64,000 bases of DNA. It comes from Azorinus chamasolen (Eukaryota; Mollusca; Bivalvia; Cardiida; Solecurtidae). Under the pieces are notes generated by a model. That model saw only the letters and a list, made by a program, of their open reading frames with translations. It had not been told where the DNA came from and searched no databases. The stretch spans positions 56,453,453 to 56,517,452 of the forward strand of contig OY755239.1 of NCBI GenBank assembly GCA_963576725.1, given 5' to 3'. The position numbers were made by a program, and so were the translations under genes. This document shows positions 31,001 to 46,000 of this stretch, one piece after another (within the stretch, counting starts at the first letter, position 1; the number at the start of each line of letters is the position of its first letter).

Positions 31001-34000
31001 ATCAAACACATGCAAGGTGTATCTTCTTTGGTGTTTATTCGACTGTTGTTTTTTTTGCGATATACTTCTTTTCAGAATATAAACAAATTATTAATGTAAT
31101 TGTTAGGCATTGTTAAAACACGGTGCAAGTAGATACTATCACTTTCTATTATCCATTTCTGTTCTATGTTTATTCCAAATTTCAATACCTGCTGAATATC
31201 CATGTGCAAAATAGTTATAATGATATATGGAAGGTGGAACATTGTAGTCATTTTAGAAAGTAAAGAAACAGGTCCTATGAATTCAATTAGCAAACAGAGC
31301 AGACCTTGATCAGACGGCTCATTAAGGAGCCGTCTGATCTGGGTCTACTCTGTTTGCAAATGTGTAAAAACGCGTGGATATGAAGGAAAGGGTTAAACCA
31401 AGAAAGTGTACTGGGATATAGTGCAGCTGTCACACTGTGAGAGCACATAATAGACACATGGCATGATACCACACCCAGACACATCATACACTGACACGGT
31501 AGCGCTCACCCCTATATTGCCGACAGTTACTATTTTTAAAGGATTTGGATCGAACCTGCGACCGCCCGATCTGGGCGCCGACTCTCCATGTACTGACATT
31601 TATTTGTACATCGTTTCTTGTTTAGTATACGTAACACAACCACTAACTAGTATTTTTATATTATTATGATCGATGCGTGAGGTCAGTAACAAGATAAGGT
31701 GAACAGCTGGTTCCACACAAACCGATGACAAGAGATTTAGGAAGAAACGCTACAGAAAAAAACCCACTAAGGATTAACGCATTCTTATTATACATGCAAA
31801 ACGACAATTTCCCCTTTATTCCAATACTATTCAAGTAACAAATAATGACAACATGCATACATGTACATGTATTAATCAGATGAATTTTATAACAGCACAT
31901 ACATCGTCTGATCTGATTCTACTCTGTTTGCAAAAGTGAAGAAAAGCGTATTTATGGCAAAAGTGAAGAAAAGCGTATTAGGTTAGGGGTTTCAGCCCTT
32001 TATCTGACACATCGCCCTTTATCACCTTTGGAAACAGAGTAGATCCAGATCAGATGACTCCTATTGGAGCCGGCTGATCAAGGTCCGCTCTACAGTAAAA
32101 CCTCTCTATAACGGCCACTAAACTGTGTTAATCAGTTGTTATGTAGGGCAGGTGACTGCTTAAAGCAAGGTGAAAGTAAAACAGAATGCTCCTATAGGAA
32201 TATTCATGGAGTAGAGGGTTAATCCGGGATGTAGCTTAATGCAGGACTAATATATACGGGAACAGTTAATAGGAGCTTCCTGCATTAGCTTAGCATTACA
32301 TTAGGCAAACAAGCTGCACCCATTACCTCATAGGATATCTTTAGATCCAACCTATTTGAATAAATCTACCGAAAAAGGAGCATTAACTAGAGAAAAGGAA
32401 ACTTTTAGAATTGTGTAGTTTTAAAACATTGTGATTAATAGAGCACTTGCTCCTTAGGAGCAATGGTTCCAAAAAGTGACTTTTTCAGAGGCGTAGAAAG
32501 GCGTATATATGGAGGAAAGGGTTAAAGAGGTGATTTTGAGATTATTATAAATAAAGCAGTCCCTGATTAGACAGCTCCTTCAGGAAGCCTCTAATTAGGG
32601 TCTGTTCTGTTTGCTTATGAGGTTATGTAGAATTATCTTATTCTACCGTTTATGCCATGACCAAATGAGTCTTCATTCATATATGATTTTGAAAAAATGC
32701 AAATATATATTCATGAAAATACAATACCGGTTTTGGAGACAGGCGGGGGCTTAATACAGCGTGAAAGTCATGCAGAAAGCTCCTAGAGGAGCTGTCTGCA
32801 TGACTTCCATCCTGTATTAAGCAGCCATCTGCCTAAAAGTATATAAATTTCCATCTAATAGAATTCCGGTTTAGAGAGCTTTTACTGTAAGTTTTTCTTA
32901 CAGAAATATTCATTCCACAGGATCATGATGTAACGCTGAATAACTCGTCTCGCAAGATTTGCAAATATGTCAACATTCCTGGTTTTGTAGTTTGCGATTG
33001 AATTACACGAAAAGATCTTGTTTGAAAACATTAAAAGACTAACAGCAGCTTTACAAAGTGTCTTCGATATCCTATACGATATTCAGCTTAGAATTACGGT
33101 AAAACCTAGCTGGTCCGAACTTTTAGTTAAGAAGAACTTAGAACTATTCAAACAGGTGGCTGCTTAACATATTTCGTCATAGTAACGTCTTTTGACGCCT
33201 CCATAAAAATCACCTTTTTAAACCAATGTGATAAAAAGAGCATCTGCTCCTATGGAGCAAATGATGCTAGATATTTATCATATTGGTTTCAAAACTACAC
33301 AATTGTATCATTTTCTTTTATGGGTTAATGCAGGGTGAAATAGTATGTACATGTTTGTCAGACGTAAATATTGTCAACCCGTGAAGCAGAATGTCACTCG
33401 ATGGGGAAGTCGAATCGTGGTATTGATCGTGCTGACAATATGAATATCTCACACACAGGCATGTAATATTAATTTTATAATAACGGACCACACTTTCAGG
33501 AAAAAGTGAATACTTTTCTGGAATACAGATAATTTCTCTCCGAGAAATTCAGGAAATGAATTAATACCTCGTTTCAATACTCTTATTGTATTCTTTAATA
33601 CGTTCCCCTTTGTCTAAATAATTCAGTTCATCCATCGAAATTGATCAAATTTGCTACTTATTTGTTATCACACGATCAATAGATCCACAGAAAATAGCAT
33701 CAAGAAGACACATGGCCCTATTGAAAGCATTCAGTACCTACGTATAAGCCATGGCCTATTATTATTGAATATTAACCCTTCTCTTGCTGAATTCTAAAAT
33801 ACATTTCTCCTTCTTTACCCGTGCCCTGTGGTATAATTACATATATCTTCACTGTGTACAAGTATATTTCGCTATGCAATCACTGGTGTGGAGTGCACTG
33901 GTTGCACAATCAACTTGTAAATAGTGCAGACCCTGATGAGACAGCTCCTGCAGGAGCTGTCTCATCTGGGTCTTCACTATTTACATGTAGGTATATTGAC

Positions 34001-37000
34001 GTGAATAGCAAGCGAAGGGTTAACCTTTATCCCGCTATCCTAGACTAAACTCGCATTTGCAATCGGCTTGGATCCAGATGAGACGTCGAGTTACTCGGGG
34101 TTTCAACAGTGTGTAAGCTGTTTGACAGTCGGTCAATAGTGTCTCATTATCTTGATCGAACCGAAAGTAGTCAACATTACACAATGCTGGGTAGACATGG
34201 TCTGTATTACAGTGCGGTAAGTGATAAACTGAAACTTGATTTATCGTTGTAATTTATAATCTGATGAATTGAAATGCAAATAAGCTATGAATAATGAACC
34301 AAAATATTAAATACACAACAAACTAAGAGATAAAGATGTGTACTCAAATATTAAAATCGTCATTTCTCATCCAACCCCTATCTGGCCAACACTCTTTAGA
34401 ATCGTTACAGGGTTTTGTGGATAAATACAGGAGCTATTCCTGAAACTGTTTTAACTTACGCATCTTATCTGGACATCTGACACCATCTCAGATGAATAAA
34501 ACAGCCACGCCTTTCAACATTACCAACCATATATTATCATTACCACTTATCATATGTTATCAAGCACTGGAAGCTTTATTTGATTTTAAGAGAAATAATC
34601 TACAGACTCATTAAAAAGAAACACGAACATAACCTAGTGACCGACTGACATGCTAATTTCATTGAGCCAATTGTTAGAGTTATACAGAGCTACAGATAAC
34701 GGTGCGTACTCAAATACTAAAATCGTCATTTCTCCACCAAACCCTATACTGTGACCACTCTTTAGAATCGTCTCTTCGAGTTTCAGCAATAGCTATTTGC
34801 TGAAAATGTTCAAATGTACGCATCTTTTCTGAAGCTCTGCCTGAGAATAGGAACTATATATAACTGGTTGCAAGTTTAACATTATTAACTCTTACCTTGG
34901 TCTTTGTTTATTCCAAATTTCATTACCTTCGGAATAGTCATGGATAAATTAGTGATATTGAAATATGGAAGGTGGAACACTGTAGCCATTTTAGAAACTA
35001 AAGTAACAGGTCTTTCAAATTCCACTAGCAAACAGTGCAGACCCTGATCAGACGGCTCCTCTAGGAGCCGTCTGTTCTGGGTCTTCTCTGTTTGCAAAGG
35101 CGTAGAAAAGCGTAGTTATGGAGGAAAGACGTAAGCGAAGCATCATAATCTATACTGATATATACATGTATTATTTTTGCGTCGAACACTGCAAAACAAA
35201 CAAAATAAGAAAATAAACACTTTAAACATCAGAGGGCTATTGATATATTTAGATAGTTAAAAATAAGGACAGAAATAACTGTTTGAATGTTTCTTCTTTT
35301 TCAGCATAGGGGCTACAGTAAAAACGTCCGCCCGATGTTTGACAATTCAAACCGAACATTAACAGTAAGGCTCGGGATGCGGTTGTCACAACTTCTTCAA
35401 GTGGTAAGTTACCAGGCATTCGAGTGAGAGGTGTAGAGAAAAAGACGGGTACTGTAAGACAGTGACTACACACATATAAAAGGAAAGTTAGATGGATAAA
35501 CAAAATAGAAAGAGACGGAAATATTGAGAGGTGGGGTGGGGGGGGGGGTATTTAGACTTTCAGATGATATGGACAAGACAAAAACATAGAAATAAGGAGT
35601 AGTCACATGACATAATGCCATCTTGTGTACAATACAGTAAAATCTGTATTAACCCATTACCTCATAGGCTATTTTTACAGTGGAACATGTCTTAAACGAC
35701 CATCAAAAAGATGTCTAATTATGAGTTTGTTAGGCAGGTGGTAGCTTAATGCAGGTCAAAAGTAGCGCAGAAAGCTCGACGTCTCATCTAGATCCAAACT
35801 ATTTGCAACTGTGTTCACGGTTTCGCCTATTGTGGCGAAAGTGTTACGATGCTATCAGAATTTGAAAGAGTTATTCTATGTCTCATCTATACAAAAACTA
35901 TTTATTTAGTATGTTACGATTTCACGCTTTCATATGGAGTTTAGCAATAAGACATAGGAATGGCACTTGGGGTTAACCCTTTCCTCCATAAATACGTCTT
36001 TCTACGCCTTTGCAAACAGAGCAGACCCATCCTGCATGAGCCGTCTGATCAGGGTCTGCTCTGTTGGCTAATGATATAATATAGATACGAGTGTATAGTT
36101 TATGCCATGATCAAAGCTTCAAGTGTCTATGTGCTATTATAAAAGTTAATCTAATTAATATTCATGATGTCATTGTTTCTCACATGGCATAGTCATATCT
36201 CATCTTCTGCACGAACTTTGGCACAGATACCAGTTCCATCTTGCACAGGTGAAGTGTTGCATTTCTATCTGCCAGACAACAGCAACAGCTCTTATTAAGT
36301 TGAACAATGCAGAATGTATTTCTGCAGTAAAATTGAGTTGCAACACCGCTCCAGCTTGGTTTTCGAGACTGCGTACCATTAAACCATGCCCCTGGGGCTT
36401 TCTGCATGACTTTCAACCTGCATTAAGTTGCCATCTGTCTCCAAAACCGATATTTATACTAAATTGAACGTCCGTTTTAAATGGGCTTTACTGTACACAG
36501 TGACTGTAAATATGTCTTAACCCTTTCCCTCATATTGACGACTTTTGACGACTGTGTAAAAGTCACTTTGTGAAACCATTGTGATAAATAGAGCATTTGC
36601 TCCTATAGGAGCAAATGCTCTATTTATCACAATGGTTTCAAACTACAAAATTCCAAAATTGTCCTTTTCTCTAGTTTATGCTCCTTTTCGGTAGATTTAT
36701 TCAAAGAGGTTGAGTCTAAAAATAGCTATGAGGTAATGGGTTAAAAGACCATTCAGAAGTCTAATTATGCCAGTAGGCAGCTTGATGCAGAGCGTATTTT
36801 GACCAGCATTGACACTTTGCCTCATGAATAATCATATAAGAAATAATGACATCATGAATACCAATTAGCTAACCAGGAAAATGTAGCAATGGCCTAAACT
36901 GTACCATCATATCTACATAAATATTTAACCCATTACCACATAGGCTATTATTAGATACAATCTCTTTGAATAAATATACCGAAAAGGAACATTAACTAGA

Positions 37001-40000
37001 GAAAATTTGTAGTTTGAAACCATTGTGATAAATAGAGCATTTGCTCCTATAGGAGCAAATGCTCTATTTACCACAATGGTTTCACAAAGTGGCTTTTACA
37101 GAATCGTCAAAAGTCGTCAATATGAGGGAATGGGTTCACCCCTTCCCTGATGAATATTCATAAAGGAAATAATGAAGTCATGAATATTAATAAGATTATT
37201 TTTGATAATGGCTAATGAACACATGACATTTTGGCTCAGGAAGACGCTGTAGAATCAGATCTATATTACACCATATAAGCAAACAGAGCAGACCCTGATC
37301 AGACGGCTCCTATAGGAGCCGTCTGATCTGGGTCTACTCTGCTTGCAGATATGTCAATATGCGCTAACATAAGGGGAATGGTTAAGCAAACAGCGCAGAC
37401 TCTGATCAGACGACTCTCCTATAGGAGCTATCTGACCTGGGTCGCCTCTTTCTGCAAATGTCATTAAAAGCCAAATATATGTGTTACTGGGTAAACCACC
37501 AACTGCTTGCCATGTTAAGCATCCAAACGTTTTGATAAGTAGTCAGGCTCCTGCTGGATACATGTTTTCTTAATTAACCGTTCACTCTATAGATACGCCT
37601 TTCTACGCATTTGCAAACAGTAAAGACCCAGATCAGACGGCTCCTGTGGGAGCCGTCTGATCAGGAGCTGCTCTGTTTGCAAAGGCTTCCTGTATCGTTG
37701 CGCTATTATAACAATTAATCTAATTGATATTCATAATGTCATTGTTTCTTACATGAATATTCATGGAGCAAAAGGTTAACCCATTACCCCAGAGGCTATT
37801 TTTAGATTTTACGTCTCTGAATAAATCTACCGAATAGGAGTATATATACTAGAGAAAAGGAAACTTTTAGAATTGTGTCGTTTTGAAGCCATTGTGATTA
37901 ATAGAGTATTTGCTCCTATGGCGCAAATGCTCTATTTATTATAATGGTGTCATAAAGTGACTTTTACAGAGGCGTAGAAAGGCGTATTTATGGAGGAAAG
38001 GTTTAAGAGAAACAATGACATCGTGAATATTTACTAGACGAAGTTTTATAAAAGCATGTGTACATGTACACAGGGTGTATTGATATCGGTAGGTACTGTT
38101 AAGCCAGGTCTATTATAAGTCCATGCGCAAAACAAAGCAGACCCTGATCAGACGGTTACTATAGGAGAAGCCTGGTCTTGGTCTACTCTGTTTGCCAAAG
38201 AAAGAGTGAAAACGCGTTTATATGAAAGAGAAGCTTAACGCTTAAAGGGATCTGGTGATACATGTATGTAAATACAGTTGAACTTCGATATCTCGAACTC
38301 GGATAACTCGAACTTCGAGATAACTCGAACAACAAGTTCAGTCCTTCACAAAACTTACAATACAGAATTACTCCAATAATGTATCTCTACAGATATCTAG
38401 AAACACATGTGACAGCTTAATACAGGTCTAAAGTAATGCTGAAAGCTCCTACAGGAGCTTTCAGCATTACTTTAGACCTGTATTAATCTGTGGTCTTGAG
38501 AAATTGTTCAGATTAGAACTCGGATAACTCGAGCGTTGTTATCTCGAACTAATTTGTATGGTCCCTTGAAGTTCGAGTTATCGAAGTTCAACTGTATGTA
38601 ACAGGTTAGCGGTTCAACATGCCTTATATTTGCTGCATGATGCTTGTTGAATTAAGTTATCTGTAATTTGTAGGCTGTTACGGAAATCCTATACAAAATT
38701 GTAAAAGATAAATGTTTGTAGGAGCTTTTTTATCTCCTTTTTGTCTTGTTTCAAACCAATTTTCCCACACGACGCCAGTATGACTAAAGGTTTTACCAAT
38801 CCAATAGCCGAGCCCCCTAGCCTGAAAGAGTGAACGAAAATAGAACCAGTTGATGTTCTGATAGGTTATGTCAAAAATGATAAATTAACCGTGCGTTTCT
38901 ATACTAAATGCAAACTGATACAATCAACCCTACAGTAGAAGTCCTCTGAAAGCAACCACTCAGCGAATAAACATGAATGTCTTATTCCATTCCCTCCTAG
39001 ACTATTTTTAGACCCAAACTCTTTGAATAAATGTACCGAAAAGGAGCATTAACTAGAGAAAATAAAAGTTTTAGAATTGTGTAGTTTTTAAACCATTGTG
39101 ATAAAAAGAGCATTCGCTCCTAAGGAGCAAATGCTCTATTTTTCACAATGATTTATAAATGCTACTTTTACAGAGGCGCAAAAATGCGTCACTAGGGGCG
39201 AATGTGTTAAAAAATATGTCTACTTTATGCAGGACGAAAGTGATGGCCTTTGCCCTGTATTAAGCAGTCACGCTCCTCTACGACCTAAATTTAGACCTGT
39301 TTTAGGTGGTCGGATCAGAGGGGTGTGTCTGTAGTTCATTTATGGGGCTTTCAGAAGAGAGTACAGATCAGGTTGCGTGTCTATAGGTCGACAAATGAGA
39401 AATAAAAATGGTGTAGAAGGTTTATCTAAGACTGGATGAAAAAATGCTATTAATTCAAATTATCGATTACAGTCAATCCCAGCTAATATGAAAAGTGGAA
39501 TAAGTAACATTATAAGTCGTTAAAAGAGTTCATAGCTTAATCCCTTTAGTGCGGGAAACGAGTCATTGATTTCCTTTGCAAACAGTGTAGACCCAGCTCA
39601 GAGGGTTCCTAGAGGATCTGTGCACGGTTTGTCATGTTACACATTTCTTTAGAACCCACCCCTCCCTTAAATATTCACCATAAGCTTGATTTGTTTCAAT
39701 TTGGGAATACATGTAGTCCGTTTGAAAATTCAGTGTTGTAAGGGTGAACATTGTGCGGTAAGCCTGTCTTGTAGCTTTCTACATGTACGTGGCATTAAAC
39801 TGCCACTTGTCTTAATGACCGAACATAAAACTTATATTAGTGTCCGATTCAATGAGTTTTTACTGTATAGCCAGTTTAACCCATTTGCTCCCAATGGATT
39901 CTTCCATGATTAAATATTGGATTAGTCAAAAAAATATCTAAGGGGTGCCTGGCCTAAATTTTCATTTTCGTTTTGTTTTATATTGAAATTCCTATCAGCA

Positions 40001-43000
40001 AACAATGTAGACTTTGATCAGACTCCGCATGATGCGGCGTCTGATCAGAGTCTACACTGTTAGCCTACGTCCAATATATGGGATCGTGGGAGCAAATGGG
40101 TTAAGTCCTTAATCCTTTCCCTGTTGCATATTCATGTAAGAAATAATGACGTCATGACTATTAATACGATTATTTGTATAATGACATATGAACACATGAC
40201 ATTTTGCTTCAGACAGAAGTTGTAGAATCATATCTATATTACACCATAATCAAACAGAGCAGATCCTGATCAGACGGTTCCTCTAGGAGCCGTCTGATCT
40301 GGGCCTACTCTGTTTGCAGTTGCGTGAAAATGCGCTTACATAAGGGAACTGATTAATGTGTAGGACCGAATTCATAACATACATGTATTTTCAACAATAT
40401 GAACCAATGATTGATTGATAGCCTATGCATTACGTTTGGATCTAGATGAAACGAAAAATTCAGCATCTTAACAGGATCCAAAATGTTTGACACTCTGGTA
40501 CATTTAAACCTGTCCTCAAGGACCATTCATTCATTGAACACAGGAGTCTTAAAAACGGGTATTTGCTTAATGCAGTTCAGTTCAATAGTAATGCAGAAAG
40601 CTACATGTACATGTACTATAGGAGTTTGATGTTCATTAAGTTACCACCTGTCTTACAGACCCATAATTATACCTTTTTACTAGACGCTTAAGACAGGTTC
40701 TACTATACCATTAATTGGAATGTACATTTTTAAAGAAAAGAAATATTTTCCAAATTTAAACACATGCTGGATTGCGCTGACAAACGTAACATAGTTTTAA
40801 AAAGGCTAACTTGTCGACAATCTTGAGATAGAAATACATGTATGTTAAATAGGAACGTTGGCAGGATTCCAAATTTAAGTTCTTAATGACTATAAATTGT
40901 GATTAGTTTGATAGTTAAGATTCAGAGTCGAGATAAAGTAAGATTCCGTGGATTAATATTTCAGGTTTTCACCATGAATCTTAATTTAGAATTTTAATAT
41001 TCATTACCTTTACATAAACGATACTGTTGTAGACCATCAGACATACGATGATAATGAGCAATAGCTCTCCTTGAATTTCAAGGAAAATCAAATCAGAGAT
41101 CCGTATCCATGCTTATAAAACATTTAGTTGAGTGTGAGTTCGTTCTCAAGTTTTGATTGGTCAGATTGGCTCAAATCTGACCAATCAAAAGCTTGAGAAC
41201 TCAAATCTGACCAATCAAAAGCTTGAGAACGAACTCAGACTCAACTAAAAGCTTTATAAGCATGGACCCCGGTGTTATAAATTCAGAGTTTGAGTATGAA
41301 GTATCTGATTGGTCAGAATGAGAATTTCACTCGTAATCAGGTTCCATGCTTATAAAGCTTTTTAGTTGAGTCTGAGTTCGTTCTCAAATTTTTTAGGCTC
41401 AAATCTGGCCAATCAAAAGCTTGAGAACAAACTCTGACTCAATTAAAAAGCTTTATAAGCATCGATCCTGGTCAGTCAGATGAATGATCTCAGACTCAAG
41501 CAAATGTTTTATAACCTCGGGCCAGGAGCTGCATTGTGTGTTTCTCTGATTATGTGTTCAAATTGCACACCAGCTTATTTTTTTCTTAAATAAATTTCTA
41601 GTAGAATCACCCGTACAGAATTTAAGTAGATTTCTTCAAAATACAGTAAAAACCCTCTGATGTGACCACCAAACTTGGGCATACTTCTTGGTGGCAGAGG
41701 CAGGTAGTAGCTTAATGCATGATGAAAGTTCTGCAGAAAGCGTCCTGCATTAAGCAACCACCTGCTTATAAATTAAGTGTCGCATTAGAGGGGTTCTGCT
41801 GTACCTTGATTGCTCTAAGAATTGCCCGTTGAATATTCATGTTAGAAAATAATGGCATCGCGAATGTTTTAACAGCATGTGTACACTTGATTGTTTGTTA
41901 TTGGTAACAACTGTAGAGTCAGATCTATTATATTTTCATAAGCAAACAGAGCAGATCCTGATCAGAGAGAGAGAGAGAGTCAGACGAAACAAACAGAAAC
42001 GGATGGACAGACAAAAACAACGACAAAAAAACTAGAAAATTGTGTCTCTAAGACACAGCGATGCCCCCGTGTAGGTACTTGCCTAGCTGCACGTAAAATT
42101 TATAAGTCATTTGACCTTGACTTTGGGCTTGCGGGCAGCATGGGTCGGTGCGTAATGAAAGTATGGATGATGTTTAATGTGTATAATTATGCAATTCCAT
42201 GTCAATATCTATAGCGGTTAGTGGGATATAAGACGATGAAAAAAATGTGACAACAAACTGCACGTAAAATTCCTAAGTCATTTGACCTTGACAATGGGCT
42301 TTCGGGCAGCATGGGTGGATGTGCAATGAAAGTATAGATGGTATTAATGTGCATCGCAATTCCATGCCACGTAAAATTCCTAAGTCATTTGACCTTGACT
42401 TTGGGCTTGCGGGCAGCATGGGTCGTTGCGTAATGAAAGTATGGATGGTGTTTAATGTGTATATGCAATTCCATGCCAATAGCTATAGCGGTTAGTGAGA
42501 TATAAGACGATGAAAAAACTGTGACAACCAACTGCACGTAAAATTCCTAAGTCATTTGACCTTGACATTGGGCTTTCGGGCAGCATGGGTTGGGTGTGCA
42601 ATGAAAGTATAGATGGTATTTAATGCGTATATGCAATTCGATGTGAATAGCTACAGTGGTTAAGGAGATACATGTACATGTATCAGACGATGAAAAAACT
42701 GTGACAACCAACTGCACGTAAATGTGACAACTAACTGTACGCAAAATTTCCAAGTAATTCCTAAGTCATTTGACCTTGACATCGGGCTTGTGGGCAGCAG
42801 GGGTTGGGTGTGTAATGAAGGTATATATGGTATTTAATGCGTATATGCAATTCCATGGGAATAGCTACAGTAGGTAGGGAGATATAAGACGATGAAAAAA
42901 CTGTGACAGCCAACTGCACGTAATTGTGACAACCAACTGCACGTAAATTGTCCAAGTCATTTGACCTTGACCATGGGTTTGCGGGCAGCTATGGATAGTG

Positions 43001-46000
43001 TTTAATATGTATATGCAATTCCATGGTAATAGCTACAATGGTTAGGGAGATATAAGACAATGAAAAAACTGTGACAACCAACTGCACGCAAATGTGACAA
43101 CCAACTGCACGTAAAATTTCCAAGTCATTTGACCTCGACCTTGGGCTTGCGGGCAGCATGGGTGGGGTGCCAAATGATAGCATAAATGGTACATATAATT
43201 GATGTGTATGTGAAGTTTCATGTGTATAAGTGTAGACATTACTGATTTATAACACTTGAAAAACTGTGACAACCAACTGTACCTAAAAACGTGACACACG
43301 GACAGACAGACAGACAGACGGACGGATGGACATGTGCAAAACATAATGCCCCCCTGACTATCGTCAACGGGGGCATAATAAGAGGAAGCGAAAACAATGA
43401 AACAATGTAAACAGACAAATTAGTTATACCACCAGTCGCAACTAAAGTAAAACCTCTCTATAACGGCCACTAAATTGTGTTAATTAGTTGGTATTTAGGA
43501 CAGGTGGCTGCTTAAAGCAAGGTGAAAGTAAAACAGAACGCTCCTATAGGAGCGTTGTGTTTTACTTTCACCTTGCTTTAAGCAGCCACCTGCCTTTAAC
43601 ACAAAATATTTGATGTAATTTAGTGTCTGTTATAGAGAGGTTTTACTGTACATGTGTACATGTTTACATTGGACTGGTTTTGTGTCGCTATACAATGCCT
43701 TCTAACAGTTTAGCTGATCCTATTGTAAGTCCTCTCTCTGATTATCTTTTTCAGTCTGAGAAGCATCAGATTCTGACCACCAATCTTTGGCTCAGACACG
43801 TAAGTTTTCTTAAATGCTCGACCCCATATACGATCCCGTGGTTAAGGTATCTGCTTCGGGGCCGGGGAACAAATGTTCGATCCCCGTCTGAGATGACCAG
43901 AGTTTGAGCCGAAAGTTGCCAAGTGACTCACATTCAGGTTGGGGAATTGGGACGCTCTGTGCAAGACAGTAGTGTCTCATAAGCAAAACGAAGGACGGGT
44001 CCTTTCAGTAAGGTAGCACTATAATTGACTGGCCCACAGTATAATACACAAAAATTATGTACGCATATTTATTCAATTGTACACAGAATAGACCCAGACC
44101 AAACAGCCCCTGGTGCTAGTATATAGCAGATTTGATTCAACGGTTTTTACAGGACCAAAACCATATGCCACTATAACACTTCTATTCAGTTAATAAATAC
44201 TCTTAAAGTAATTATTTCTTATGCAATTGTAATTGGTTAATGTGTGATTTGTTTTGATTGGTTGATTATCTGCAGCAGTGCTTTGTTGATATATGTATCT
44301 ACAGTTCGATTGGTTAATTCCTACAGGAGTGGTACGACGAGAGACTCATGTGGGAGCCAAAAGAGTACGGGAACATCACATACACCAAAATCCCCTCCAA
44401 TGACCTCTGGTTACCGGATATTGTGCTCTATAACAAGTATGTAGTGCCGGTCTTGTGTATCCCCGGTAATGTGTAATGTCTTTTTTACCCTTTCCCTCAT
44501 AGGTTATATTTAGACCTAACCTCTTTGGATAAATCTCCCAAAAAGGAGCATTAACTAGAGCAAGGGAAAACGTTAGAATTGTGTAGTACTGTACATGTAT
44601 GTTCTATTTATCACAATGGTTTCAAGAAGTGGGTATTACAGGGGCATAGAAAGACGTATTCAATGAGGAAAGGGTTACATGTAAATTAGTTATTTCAAGC
44701 AGAGGTCCAAATAAGATGCGTAAATTAAAACATTTTCAAGAATAACTTCTTTATTTCTCCACCAATCCCTATGTTGTGGCAACTCTTTAGACCCTTCTCG
44801 AAGAGATTCTCATGAGTGGTCACAGCATAGACTTTGGTGGAGAAATGACAATTTTAGTAGTTGAGTCAAACGAATTGGATATTTGCAAACCAACTGTATC
44901 CTAATGAGACGTCGAGTCACTCGGCGTCTTACCAGGGTCCAAACCATACTCAATACTCACAATTACAGTAAAACCTCTCTATAACGGCCACTAAGTTTTG
45001 TTAATTAGTTGGTATTTAGGGCAGATGACTGCTTAAAGGAAGTTGAAACAAAAACAGAACGCTCCTTTTGTACTTTCGTCTTAAACACAAACTGCTTGAT
45101 GTAATTTAGTGACCGTTATAGAGAGGTTTTACTGCATGTCTCTTGTAGGTGGTCCCATTAGCGTGGTTGTACTGTAATTGCATATTTGCTATGAGGGAAT
45201 GGGTTAAATATCAATGGAGTCACAAACGAATGTAGATGAATGCCCACATGGAAACGTTTTACATTATTAATGTACTCGTACTTTTTAAGCAACCACCTGC
45301 GTTAAATGTACCGATCTATAAAGGTATCAAATGTATCGGTCTATAAAGTTATTAAAGGCATCGATCTACAAAGTTATTAAAGGTATCGGTCTATACTTGT
45401 AAGTGGTCACTTTAGAGAGGTTCTACTGTATTTCCGTGGTAACGAATCGATTCCGTCCATAAATTATGTCGAGTATTTTACAAGCCATGCAAAAAAATGT
45501 TTCCCAGATTTTAAGGCGTCTACGCAAACATGTTGCAATAGTGAAGAACCGTCATAAATATTGATAATTGGAGAATTCAAGGCATTTTGTACAATTACCG
45601 TGTATCGCAGGCAGCTGTTGATTGTCTCTGGTGATACAAATTAAGCCTCGTTTTCTCAATGAACTTCCTCAAATTTGTTTAGTAAAACCAAACTACGGTA
45701 TACATTTAGTAAAGAAGAATTTACACAGGTGGCTGTTGGGTGAAAGTTGTGCAGAAAACTACCAAAGAACGTTTCTGTGTGACATTCACCCTGTATTAAC
45801 CCATTCTCTCACAGTCTATTTTCAAACCCAACCTCTTTCAATAAATGTACCGAAAAGGATCACATATTAGAGAAAATGATAATTTTAGAATTATATAGTT
45901 TTGAAACCATTGTGATAAATAGAGCATTTGTTCCTGTAGGAGCAAATGCTCTATTTACCACAATGGTTTCAAAAAGTTACCTTTACAGAGGCGTCAAAAG

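Noticed and set aside
31540..31605. tRNA-like text on the minus strand (AGGTTCGATCC)
   Set aside because: Only a box B-like word is present; no cloverleaf or box A at the right distance could be built.
43342..44436. 94-codon and 66-codon frames overlapping nAChR exons 3 and 4
   Set aside because: They start in introns and either run out of frame or extend past the splice sites; only the exon segments match nAChR.
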